Notes under the pieces: generated by a model
Database searches by the model: none
What the model was told of the DNA's origin: nothing
What the model saw: only the letters and a program-made list of their open reading frames with translations
Shown here: positions 33,317-42,926 of the stretch, piece by piece
How positions within the stretch are numbered: position 1 is the first letter of the stretch
Layout of the letters: every line of letters starts with the position of its first letter
From: Epiperipatus broadwayi
Lineage: Eukaryota; Onychophora; Udeonychophora; Euonychophora; Peripatidae
NCBI GenBank assembly: GCA_028023455.1
Contig: JAQFVV010006353.1
Span: forward strand, 2,888,939-2,952,938
Reading direction: 5' to 3'
DNA length: 64,000 bases
Translations under genes and position numbers: made by a program

Positions 33317-33880
33317 TTAATTACTCCATTTCTGTGAGATCATGAAACATGTGTCTTTGCAGTTGATGGCATTGCAATCCATTGCAATGAAGCAGGCCTC
33401 CTTAACTTTTCTATTTACATCATGCCTTTCTTTGCAGACTAGATTGACATCATGTGGTTCACACTGGGGTTCTGTTAGTTTCTGATGAAGTGCAAAAATG
33501 GAATAGCATGATGGATCTGACTGAGCTTTGATGTATGCATATTTGTGTTGTAGTAATCTGGTTTCTATTGCTGCCTTGGTTTCCCCATAATATGAGGTTC
33601 TACAATTTGCATGAGTGCATGCAATATTATAAGTGGCTTAAGGTATTTGAGCCAGTGTTAGTTTATCTTTCATGTTGTTAAGTAATCTGTTAGAACTGGG
33701 GGGGGGTACGAAAAGTTAGTTGAAACTGTCTGTTAAAAATTGTATAAAATTTATTATGTAACTTAGGAATGTATGGCAGCAGCAGTCTGGGTATATCCAT
33801 ATTGGTTGTATTGTTGGTTACTTTATTATCAACCTGGTCTGCAAAGAAAGGCATGATGTAAAAAGAAAAGTTAAGGAGGC
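33317..33880 (-). pseudogene. Penelope-like element C-terminal region with GIY-YIG endonuclease, frameshifted
   Basis: Minus strand, from about 33880: DQVDNKVTNNTTNMDIPRLL, LPYIPKLHNKFYTIFNRQFQ, LTFRTPP, a frameshift in the nine-G run at about 33700-33708, SNRLLNNMKDKLTLAQIP, a TAA at 33638-33640, ATYNIACTHANCRTSYYGET, KAAIETRLLQHKYAYIKAQS, CYSIFALHQKLTEPQCEPHD, VNRKVKEACFIAMDCNAIN, CFMISQKWSN and the final stop. 'LPYIPxL' and 'FRTPPxxNRLLxNxKD' form the PLE linker after the RT. 'YNIACxxxxCxxSYYGET', the R of IETRL, and the EAxFI..N......S.KW end form the GIY-YIG domain. The frame has 106 codons without a stop after 33638. The CxxxxC pair and GET triad are kept. RT motifs are missing. Confidence 0.85.
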
Positions 33881-33959
33881 CTGCTTCATTGCAATGGATT
33901 GCAATGGCATCAACCACAAAGACACATGCTTCACAATCTCAAAAAAATGGAGTAATTAA
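33837..33959 (+). pseudogene. PLE GIY-YIG endonuclease, last 40 codons
   Basis: Reads VCKERHDVKRKVKEACFIAM, DCNGINHKDTCFTISKKWSN, stop at 33957-33959. Near-identical to the C-terminus of the opposed minus copy, and open throughout. Truncated at the palindrome centre, so it is only a remnant. Confidence 0.75.
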
Positions 33960-34000
33960 CCTTTGATCTCTGCATAATTTGCATATAATTACTTCACTCA

Positions 34001-34040
34001 GAGCTATGAAGATGAGAGCATGTCTCTTGAAAGTGTTTGC
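34001..34040 (+). ncRNA. Hammerhead-like motif, family D
   Basis: GC helix I, core AUGAAGA (C3 to A, G8 kept), extra U, helix II GAGAG/CUCUU with loop CATGT (five pairs), GAAA, AG-UG-UU, U17, GC. It begins 41 nt after the stop at 33957-33959. Confidence 0.45.
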
Positions 34041-34199
34041 AGAGTAATATAATTTAATTTTGTTTTTAAGTAAAAGTAGCTTTGCAGTCAGGTGCAATAA
34101 CGCCTATATTATTTTACAAATATATTTTCACTCACAACGTTTTCAATTTAGGTTTGACTTAAATATTGTTGTTGATAACATACCTTTTCATCTTCTTAT

Positions 34200-34690
34200 G
34201 ACATTCTTGAAAGCTTTAGACAGTAATGAGAGTTCGCAGATGACAGTGCTTAATAAACCCTTATCCTGTGCTTTCCTATTCGAAATCCCCAAACTAGTTT
34301 CAAGATTATGGCTTTCATCAGTGAGGAGCTTTGAATTTTGGACCACTGCAACTGGATTTTTAAGATCTAACGCATTGATAGATCTCTACTCTGTGCATTC
34401 CTATCCAAAGTTTCTAGGCTAGTTTCAGGCTTATGGAAGTGAGGAACTGTGGATCTTGAAACAGTGTAATGTGAATGTAAATGATGGGAACTGGGCAAAG
34501 ATACATTAGATCCTACAGGTTCAATCGCAGTATTCCAAGATCCAAAGTGTCTCATTGATGGGGGCCATAAACTTGAAACTAGTCAACAGATGTTGGATAG
34601 GAAAGCAAATAGAATTTTATTAAGCACTGCTATATAGCAACTAGCATTGTTTTATAAAGCTTACAACAAGTGGGAAAAGAAAGGCAAAAA
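34200..34690. repeat. Family B-related copies, both orientations
   Basis: Minus-oriented segment 34255-34345, a second minus segment near 34385-34470, and a plus segment near 34525-34615 ('GAAACTAGTCAACAGATGTT'). These are diverged foldback arms. Open frames across them (34060-34422, 34367-34555) are shadows. Confidence 0.6.
34278..34336 (-). ncRNA. Hammerhead ribozyme-like motif, family B, best complete copy
   Basis: Minus strand: distal helix I ATTC/GAAT, proximal CCUCA/UGGGG (five pairs, one G-U), core CUGAUGA, helix II AAG/CUU directly flanking the core, GAAA, helix III AC/GU with UA loop, U17. All invariant core bases and all three helices are present in one copy. Confidence 0.65.
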
Positions 34691-34759
34691 TTCTTATCCT
34701 CATTATATGAAATCTATATAAGGATTAACCAAGACCTCAGTTTATCAATGATGCTAGAG

Positions 34760-35140
34760 TATATTAAGAATTTCTGAATTTGAACCTGGTTTTCCATTTG
34801 ATGATATAGAATGTTTACATCTAGGTATAATTTTTTTCATCTACTGAATTTTTCAGAAATCTTTCCCAAAATTTTAAACTGGGTATCATTTCTTCTCTTT
34901 TACTTTCTAATTTATGCAAAGCACTAAAAATTCCTGATTTTGAACCTGATTTGCCATTTGCTAATATTGAATGATTGTTATCTAAATATAATTTATTCCA
35001 TCTAATGAATTATTCAGAAATCTTTCTGAAAAAATAGAATCAAACTTCATTTCTCCTTTTCTAACATTTAATATTTGATCCAATTTATGCAAACCACTAA
35101 TAATTCCTCATCTTGAATCAGTTTGCCATTTGATGATTCT
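34760..35140. repeat. Degenerate tandem repeat, about 160-bp unit, about 2.3 copies
   Basis: Each unit has 'GAA.TTGAACCTG.TTTGCCATT', 'ATATAATTT.TTCCATCTA.TGAATT' and 'TCAGAAATCTTTC' (first near 34765, then 34925, then a partial third near 35100). Confidence 0.7.
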
Positions 35141-35454
35141 TTATTTGTTCAGATGAAGAAAGATTGCATAAAGTGGGCAGAAGACTTTCACAGTAATGTC
35201 AAGAGAAATAAAACACAGTTCAAAATTTTGAGAATGGCTTCTGATAAATTCATTAGATGAAAAAAAAGCATTTTGATGTCAATCATTCAATATATCCTGT
35301 ATTGAAATTATTTTAAGATTCACAATTAAGCTTAGAATTTTCTTTTCAGGTAATTATCCCATGGCTGATCTAGATAAGCATTCAATATTAATAGATATAT
35401 AGATTATCTGATTATTTTTAGTTAAAGGGTAAATCACAAATAGGAAAATATCTC
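35141..35454. other. No gene seen
   Basis: AT-rich non-coding DNA. Confidence 0.35.
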
Positions 35455-35457
35455 AGG

Positions 35458-35682
35458 TCAACACCATCTAGTGATGGGCGAGTTAGTTTCCCTTTATTGT
35501 TCTTTTACGGTGTGCATACTTTAGAACAGTTTTAAAGTGGTGAATTCCAGAGGTCAAAGTCCATGGATGCAACACCATCTAGTAAGTTTCTCTTTATTGT
35601 TCTTTTATGGTGTGTATTGTTTTAAACAGTTTTAAAGTGGTGAACTCCAAAGATCAAAGTGCATGGATTCAAGCACAGTTCT
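35458..35682. repeat. Tandem duplication, about 110-bp unit, two copies
   Basis: Units start at about 35460 and 35569 with 'CAACACCATCTAGT' and share 'TTTATTGTTCTTTTA.GGTGT', 'ACAGTTTTAAAGTGGTGAA' and 'TCAAAGT.CATGGAT'. Well preserved. The 'CCATCTAGTG' word also occurs in family B elements. Confidence 0.8.
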
Positions 35683-36299
35683 GTTATTTCTGATGTTCAA
35701 ATTTCCATGTAAACTTTTATATCAACTCCCAAATTAAAAAAAACATTCATATGGAAGGCAAAGAGGTTATTAGATATTTTGGATGAACAGATAGTAATTT
35801 AAAGGCTATTTTATATAATGTTTTCAACATATGATATTACCCTGACAACAGATTGATGTTATTCTATTAGTTAATTTTAAACACTGGCTGTGACCATATG
35901 ATTTATATATAATAACCAATTAACTATTAACTTGTGGTTTATTATTTTTTAATATTATACAATTTTAATGATATTAAGATGATTATTTCATGGTGAATCT
36001 TTTTAAAATTTATGAAGTATTTTTGAGACACCACATTTTAATACATTGAGAGTGAAAAACAGTGGAAGTAAATAACATATGATGTGATGTTCAATCAGCC
36101 TCAGCACCATACTTTGACTTTATTTTATTATTTGCCGAACTTGTGTTTAAGCACAGAACTTAACCAAGCATCAGTTTGTTCTCATCTGAAAGTTTATGAT
36201 GATGTCATAAATGTTGGACTATTTGCAATATAAATGTCTTAAGAAAACTCAAAATTTTATTAAACTTTACAAATAAATTCAGTTGTTAGTAGTGGCATA
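35683..36299. other. No gene seen
   Basis: AT-rich non-coding DNA. Confidence 0.4.
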
Positions 36300-36660
36300 C
36301 AGGTTAGCATGGAACACAATGTTTGAGTGGTATTATTCTCCTCTGTTCTTCAGGTACGGTTGGCTTGACCAGCAACAATAGTAGCACAGGAATTGAACCC
36401 AGACTTTTAGTTTCATGAGCATTGAATTTAAGACAATGCACTCACAAATGAAGCCATTTTGACAAAGGCAGTATAAGGAAGAATAATTAGAGTATTAACT
36501 TCAAGTCAATACTCGCAATTTTAAAGGTCCAGATTCAATTCCCATGCTACTATTCTTACTGGTCAAGTGAGCAATACTTAAAGAAAACAGGAGACTGAGA
36601 TTGCTTAAACTGTTGCGTATATTCTGATTTGAATTCTATTTCTAACAGTAGAATATATTT
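36300..36660. repeat. Two tRNA-derived SINEs head to head
   Basis: A minus copy (about 36330-36480) has the B box complement GGAATTGAACCCAGACTTTT. A plus copy (about 36485-36660) has B box GGTCCAGATTCAATTCCCAT followed by 'ACTGGTCAAGTGAGCAATAC', 'TAAAGAAAACAGGAGACTGA' and an AT tail. They meet at about 36480. Same family as 29562-29760. Confidence 0.65.
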
Positions 36661-36959
36661 GAAAAGTTGAAATTAAGGCTGAGATTTTCTAAAGATATTT
36701 AACAATTAATATTAGATGATAGAAATATTTAATTACTAATAATTGATATTTTGTAATTTGGTAGATAAAAAAATCTAATTAACTACGTTCTGCAATATAA
36801 AGATAATTGGAATTTGTAATTATATATAGACTACGTCCATTATGTAGTTTTTTAAATGTTAAATATTTTTAGAAAAATTTCAAATATTATTTAATCTTTA
36901 GAAACACATTCTCCTGATAGTAAATAACACAACGTTTCAAGCGTAATTATGCACCTTGT
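36661..36959. other. No gene seen
   Basis: AT-rich spacer between SINEs. Confidence 0.3.
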
Positions 36960-37085
36960 TCAGATGTTGCCGCAAGTGGCAGTCCTAGCATGGGAATTGA
37001 TCCAGTGACCTTTAGATTTCTAAAAAATGAAATCAAAGTGACACTCAAACCAAGTGGCTAATTACAAGTACTACTTTTAAATTAG
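36960..37085 (-). repeat. tRNA-derived SINE head, minus strand
   Basis: The complement of a B box is at 36989-37008 (GCATGGGAATTGATCCAGTG) and of an A-box region near 37045-37065. Same family as the other SINEs, diverged. Confidence 0.5.
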
Positions 37086-37999
37086 TCAATTGCATTTTAT
37101 TGTTTTTTTTTCGATACTTTTTTAACTTCGATTGCGATATATTTGTGATAAAATGAATAATTTAATCCGAGCTACATTTTAGTATTTAATAACACGTTTG
37201 ATTCAAATGGTAGAGGGTTAAACTATTGCATTAATATTTTTTTCTAACCATTTTACAGTAGAATAATAATGCTAGAAATAGGAAAATAATATCGGCCCAA
37301 TACATTACTAGAATGAATAAATACAAAAGCATATTATTTCTCACTTATTAACATTCAAAGAACACAATTTCTTTTAATTAAAAGTTATCTATTTAGATTT
37401 CTATTTTATTCTGTTTGCTTTCATCTTTTATGATTACCAATGTCATCAGATTAAAATAAGTAAGTTCATACAAAACTCAATTAAACCATGTCTTTTAAGT
37501 TAACAAAAAGATATAATTGGAATTTATAAGTTTCTACGATCTTCCTCGAATATATAAAGTTAATCAATAATAGAAATCAATAAGCCAATATCTTGAATTT
37601 TTTTTATATTAATGACATCTTGTTGAGTATTGGCTTCCACATATGGAACTGTGTATTTTTTGTGTTTGGCACTAATTAAGTGAAAAATATACACCATTAA
37701 TTGATTATTGAGAATAGCATTCTCAGTTATCTTCTTCCAATAAGTCTAAAAATTAGAATAAAATAATTTCTTATACGCATTTCATCGTAATTGGTGACAT
37801 TTTGATATTTTGTTCTAGTAATTTATTCTTTATCTCGTATTATATTCAGTGCTGCTGTACCAACTGTGATAAGTAAAGCAAAAACATAAAATAATGAAAC
37901 TGCTATTGATATTAGGATATTTACAAAAGCTATTGCAGTTTTTAAGCTTAATTATGAAGGATTGTTATTGCACCATTAAGCTATGGTAATAATATTAAA
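37086..37999. other. No gene seen
   Basis: AT-rich non-coding DNA. Confidence 0.4.
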
Positions 38000-39060
38000 G
38001 AATTCTTTCACTCATTACTTTCATGCCATCTAATGTAAGTTTTACTAACCAATTGATATCAGATGATAATGCTTAATAAATCTGTATGAAATGCAGTCAT
38101 ATCCCAGTATTCCCAGACCAGTTTCGGCCTTGTGAATGGGATACTTTTAAACCATGTACTTAGATCCTTTTAATCTAATAAAGTTTGCTGCCATTATTAT
38201 TTTTGTTATGCCATCAAGCTATCAGTGCCAATTGAAAAAACATGTTAATTTCTTCAACCTAAGTGTATTTCTTTGCATCTTCAATTTTTAATAATCTTAT
38301 CACAGAGGCAAAACTCTCCATATAATAGTGCCACTCAGTGCAAGTCACAGTAATCAATGAATGCAGGAACTTTTGCATAAAATCCCTATCTAGTGCCTAC
38401 TCATCCAATATCCACAGACTAGTTTCTAGCTTGTGCTAATATAGAGAAATGCTTATATATAAAATCCCTATTTTGTCTGTTGTCTGAATTTATGTTTGTC
38501 CATAACACTTTATTGGAGCACCCTCTGAATTTTTTTTATTAGCAGATATATGGTGACTAACAGTTATGCCATCTAATATAAGCTTTAATAATCAATAGAT
38601 GCCAAATATTAATGCTAAATAAATCCATATTGAGTGAGGTTCTATTCAAATATTCCTAGATTAGTTTCTAGCTTATCTTTGAACAATGCATTGGACCTGT
38701 TGGATGTAATACACCTCTAGCAGCCACTTTTATAATTTTTGTTATACTATCAACCTGTGCATTCCAAATTGAAAAACTTAATAATTTTTTCAGTCTAGAC
38801 TTATTTTCCTGCATAGCTATATAGATCTGAAACCAATTCAGTTCCCATATATTATGGAGATTTAGTTTAAAAAATCCTAATGTTTCCTCCCTGATAACAG
38901 TCATAATCCAAAATTAGTACAGGAATATTTGGATAGGACAGCTTTGGATGACAATTTATTCAGAACTACTATCTGGCATTTATCGATTACTAATTTTTAC
39001 ACTAGATGGCATAAAAATAGTGAAACTAGAATTTGCTAATGAGTAGTAATATGTGAATTA
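38000..39060. repeat. Cluster of diverged family B copies
   Basis: Recognisable words: 'TGCCATCTAATGTAAGTTT' (38026), 'TCCCAGACCAGTTTCGGCCT' (38114), a good left arm at 38300-38440 ('GGCAAAACTCTCCATATAAT' to 'CCACAGACTAGTTTCTAGCT'), 'CCTAGATTAGTTTCTAGCTT' (38655), 'TCCCTGATAACAGTCATAAT' (38887), and 'ACACTAGATGGCATAAAAAT' (38999). Hammerhead cores are all broken. 38450-38540 is repeated in inverse orientation at about 40585-40680. Confidence 0.6.
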
Positions 39061-40500
39061 AAGTCCTATTATATCTTCATGTTGATCATGGAATTGTAAA
39101 TATTTTTAACATGCTAATTATTCTGTATTTATTTTAATAATTTTGCATGCAGTTTATTTTTACAGTATGATAAGATAGGATCATGTTAGTGCAGTTATAT
39201 CTTGAACACTCCATAAACTAGCAGTTATTCTCTGTTGTAATGATATTATTAATCTACGCAAGTTTATACCTGGCATATGAAAAAATCATCATTTTCTTAA
39301 TTGGTTGATTTGATACATTTTGTTTAAAGATTTAATGTAAATTTAAAAAAAAAACATTTTAATGTTATATAAATAAATGTGAGAAATTCACAATTGAAAA
39401 ATTATTCCAGGTACATTTCCGAAGTGTACACACTAAATTAGAGTATTAATAAATTAAGCTTTATTAAATCCTTCACAAAAGTAAGCTGTGATGGCACTAT
39501 CATATTTGACATTTTAGGTCATGTGATGGTGCTGTGATCGCTACTTTTCTATGTTGTTTTAAAGCAATATATATATATATATATTAAGCTACAGTGTATG
39601 ACAGGCAGGCTGCTAGTGATTCTGTCTATGAAGCTTCCATTTTTAATCTAGTTTTAAAAAATTCCAAAAGATGTCAGCAGTATATGCATCTTTATGAATA
39701 CATGGTGTGATTGACAGCACATTCTATTGTTCTGACAAAACTATGAAGGAGGTGATGATTTGTGATTGGCTAGTAGATTGTTTCACCCTATGAACAAATA
39801 ACACACAAGTGATTTTCAGTATTGTTCATGATTATGGTGGAATATTTTTGTAAAAGACTTATTATTAAACCAAAAACTATGTCACTAGGGAGGGGGGATT
39901 GTTTTCGGAAACATTTTATTTTTAAAAGACTAGGTTTAGAAAGTATAGAAAGTACACTATGAGAACCAGAAATAGCCATGGAAACAATCATTACAGGCTA
40001 AAAAGAAAATCGTTTTTGTAAAAGCTGTAAGTGAAATATTTTAATAACAATTAATAATTTATTAACTTTTAGAATTTTTTTGTTTCTTTGATGATAATTA
40101 ATTCTAAATATATTTTAATAACATTAAATTCTAATATCTAATATTTTGTTTTTCACATTTTTTGAATAGGTAATCAAGAAGCCAAAAACGATATGTTTCT
40201 TAGTCATCATTAAGATTTTCAGTTAGATACTTATTTTCACAATTTTAAAATACTAATTTTAAATATTTTTATTGTACTAGCTTAAATATTTATAATGTGA
40301 TATATAAATTAAGTATATAATATATGTAAAAAAAATATTTAATTGCACAAAAAAATCAAACAGGGTGTCATATTGAAAATAATAGTCGATAGAGTCTGTT
40401 CAAAAATTTGCAGATGGGGCCAACACTGGTGTAGTTAAAATTAAAAATTTTAAATATACCTGTTATATTTGATAAGTAAGTTATATATAGCTAAGTATAG
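39061..40500. other. No gene seen
   Basis: AT-rich DNA with short (TA)n at about 39569-39584. The antisense open frame 39788-39991 is unsupported. Confidence 0.4.
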
Positions 40501-40680
40501 TTTTCTATATAAATAAAATCCATACACTGTTGTGAAATTAACAGTGCGGATTTTATATAAGATTATTTACTGTAGCACTCTCTGAATAAAGAAATTCAGT
40601 GGGCACTCCAATAAAATGTTATGAACATATATTCAGACAGCAGAAAAAATAGGGGTTTTATATATAAATATTCTTCTATT
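40501..40680. repeat. Hairpin and inverted copy of 38450-38540
   Basis: 'AAAATCCATACACTGTT' and 'AACAGTGCGGATTTTA' form a hairpin at 40516-40556. 40585-40680 ('GTGGGCACTCCAATAAAATG', 'CAGACAGCAGAAAAAATAGG') is the reverse complement of 38450-38540. Confidence 0.65.
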
Positions 40681-41134
40681 TTAGCACCATTTATACAAAA
40701 TGTGAGTAATTATTGAACACAGATATGAAAATATAGCTTGGAGACATTAAATAGAAAATCATATGAGACTTTTTTTAGTATAAATAAACATTAACACTGT
40801 TGAAGTTATATTTTGTAATATTATATATTAATAGGCAAAACAATAAATATTGAAATAAACACAGCCTTTATTATTAAAATATTAATAATTTTATTTATGA
40901 TTCTACCCCATTCATATTAATTTACAAATGTCAGGTAATTAGTATATATATATATATGTGTGTGTGTGTTAAAATGAAGATATGCATGGGTTAAATATAT
41001 AAAATACATATCAGTGATGAAATATGAGTTTTTTAAGGAATGGAAGCACACCATATCTTCTTTACTAATGTTTTTATTTTACTTGTCACAACAATTTTTA
41101 TGTAATAGCTAATATATATATATATATTATACAG
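40681..41134. other. No gene seen
   Basis: AT-rich DNA with short (TA)n and (TG)n tracts at about 40943-40969 and 41111-41127. Confidence 0.4.
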
Positions 41135-41735
41135 CTAGAAAAATCTGGAACTCCCTTATCTATCTGTAAATCAGACTGTGACTAGTCCAAGTATAGAGAA
41201 TTCATTATCAAGATATTTTTATTTTCTAAATGCTTTTAACATTCTTAAGTTTTAACTATTAATTACATTTTAACATTGTTTGAACTTCTTATAATCAACA
41301 ATAATGTGAATAATGTGATGGCCAAACTTATTATTTGCCTTATATAAAAACAGTTCAACTGTTGGTAAAAAAAATGAAAGTCAACATAAATTCCATACAA
41401 AAAATAATGAGTTTGAATTGTTCATTCTTCTTTTTTATGTTTGACAAAATAGTTTAGAGAAATATATGGAACTCTCTTATCTATTAATCAGATCATGACT
41501 AGTTTAAGTATAGATAATCCATTATTAAGATATTCCAAATGCTTTTAACATTCTTAAGTTTTAATTTTAAATTGCATTTTAGCATTGTTAGTCAAACTCA
41601 TTATTTACTTTATATAAAAACAATTCAGTTATTGGTAAACAAATTGAAAGTCAACATAAATTCCATACAAAAAATAATGAGTTTGAGTGGTTCATTCTTT
41701 TTTATGTTTAGCAAAATAGTTTAGAGAATTTTTTT
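41135..41735. repeat. Tandem duplication, about 300-bp unit, two copies
   Basis: Units from about 41140 and about 41455 share 'TGGAACTC.CTTATCTAT', 'TGCTTTTAACATTCTTAAGT', 'GAAAGTCAACATAAATTCCA' and 'AAAATAATGAGTTTGA'. A small third start ('ACATTTGGCAAGATAGTTTA') follows at 41738. Clear but diverged. Confidence 0.8.
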
Positions 41736-41946
41736 TTACATTTGGCAAGATAGTTTATATACACTAATGTACTTACTGTTCTTACTACACTATTGAAGGT
41801 GCAATGTGTTGGGTCGATTTTGTGAAGTTAAATATGTATTTATTTTAATGAATTCTTAAAATTGAATTTTAGTTAAAGCTTTTGAACATTTTAGTGAATT
41901 CTTCTACAAAAGCACTCATTTTGTTCAATACATGAAGCTTTCATCC

Positions 41947-41949
<3 letters not shown>

Positions 41950-42039
<90 letters not shown>
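41950..42039. repeat. (TA)n microsatellite
   Basis: Pure TA dinucleotide for about 90 bp. The 72-codon antisense open frame over it is an artefact. Confidence 0.97.
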
Positions 42040-42043
<4 letters not shown>

Positions 42044-42233
42044 ATTATAGTGTTGATTTCTTTTTAAATCCTTTAATAATATTAGCAATAGCATTTTTAT
42101 AATAACCAATTTTCAACAAGTCATTAACAAATAAATGTACATTTTAAATTAAAAATAAAAATATCAAAATGAAATGGATTTCAATGCCATTTATATCAGA
42201 TGAGCAGGTCAAGTTTATTAGGAAAATTTATAA

Positions 42234-42671
42234 TGGTTTGTTCATATTGCTTTTTTCTCTACAAATAACATAAATAGATTGCTTAATAATTCTAAAATTC
42301 AAAATTCAAAGTTTAATCAAAATTCTATTATATATAGATTGATATGTGGATGTGGCATACAATACATTGGTGAATCTAAGTGTACATTTGAGAAGAGAAT
42401 AAAAGAACATATGCTTTTATATAATAGAATTCAAAAAGAGAATCAATATGGAACAGATGTAAATAAACCTTCATCATCTGTTATATTTGATCATAATAAA
42501 TCTTGTCAATATGGATTTAAATTTGATTATAAAAATATGAAAATTATTCAAATTGAACGTTGTCATAATAAACGTAAAATAAAAGAGGCTAGGTTGATTT
42601 CAAGAAATCGTCAAATGTTAATGAATCGCCAGTCATCAAATGTTAAAATAACAAAATTGTGGGAAATCTGA
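42234..42671 (+). CDS. Penelope-like element GIY-YIG endonuclease, best preserved fragment
   Basis: An uninterrupted frame from a stop at 42231-42233 to TGA at 42669-42671 (145 codons). It reads WFVHIAFFSTNNINRLLNNS, then IIYRLICGCGIQYIGESKCT, FEKRIKEHM, SSSVIFDHNKSCQYGFKFDY, MKIIQIERCHNKRKIKEARL, ISRNRQMLMNRQSSNVKIT, KLWEI. 'IIYRLxCxCGxQYIGEStxxxxxRIxEH' is a complete GIY-YIG core: CxC pair, YIGE, catalytic R (FEKRIKEH) and the H at 'FDHNK'. The KEAxxI......MN block is the PLE C-terminal part. The linker 'NNINRLLNN' ties it to a PLE. No RT lies upstream (only AT-rich DNA and a (TA)n tract), so it is a 5'-truncated copy. No start codon is implied. It is a third or fourth PLE lineage in this window, and a hammerhead-like motif follows 54 nt after the stop. 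Confidence 0.85.
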   Translation, partial: WFVHIAFFSTNNINRLLNNSKIQNSKFNQNSIIYRLICGCGIQYIGESKCTFEKRIKEHMLLYNRIQKENQYGTDVNKPSSSVIFDHNKSCQYGFKFDYKNMKIIQIERCHNKRKIKEARLISRNRQMLMNRQSSNVKITKLWEI

Positions 42672-42725
42672 ATTGAACTATGGGTATTGTTAAGGGTTGT
42701 CTCGTTTTGATTATTCAACGTTATA

Positions 42726-42768
42726 TAGTTGATAAAGACTACAAAGTGTATAGTTGAAAGTACTTCTA
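42726..42768 (+). ncRNA. Hammerhead ribozyme-like motif, family D, with U3-A8 core pair
   Basis: Helix I UAG (42726-42728)/CUA (42766-42768). The core is UUGAUAA (42729-42735), where C3 and G8 are U and A. An extra A follows, then helix II GACTA/TAGTT (five pairs), GAAA (42756-42759), helix III AG/CU with UA loop, and U17 at 42765. It starts 54 nt after the endonuclease stop. Confidence 0.5.
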
Positions 42769-42881
42769 AAAGAATATAATTTATATAAATTGTACTGTAT
42801 TTTGATATATATATTGATTTGTATATTGCATATATTGTGAAACGAATACAGATATCAACCTTTATTTATATATATAGCGTC

Positions 42882-42884
<3 letters not shown>

Positions 42885-42923
<39 letters not shown>
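42885..42923. repeat. (TA)n microsatellite
   Basis: Pure TA tract just downstream of the PLE fragment. Confidence 0.95.

Positions 42924-42926
<3 letters not shown>

Larger units (their letters stand above)
33170..34110. mobile_element. Head-to-head pair of Penelope-like elements, 3' ends outward
   Basis: A minus-strand PLE fragment (33170-33836) faces a shorter plus-strand one (33837-34110). Their 3' portions are inverted copies, from 'GTCTGCAAAGAAAGGCATGA' through the endonuclease stop, the hammerhead-like motif and 'AAAAGTAGCTTTGC.GTCAGG' to 'CCTATATTATTTTACAAA'. The plus copy retains only 40 codons before the stop. This matches the arrangement at 7820-8685 but is a different PLE lineage. 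Confidence 0.85.

Noticed and set aside
34060-34422. 120-codon plus frame
   Set aside because: Runs from PLE 3' sequence into family B repeat antisense; composite of two repeats.
41891-42109. 72-codon antisense frame, and a similar plus frame at 47157-47390
   Set aside because: Both run through (TA)n tracts (IYIYIY), so they are artefacts.
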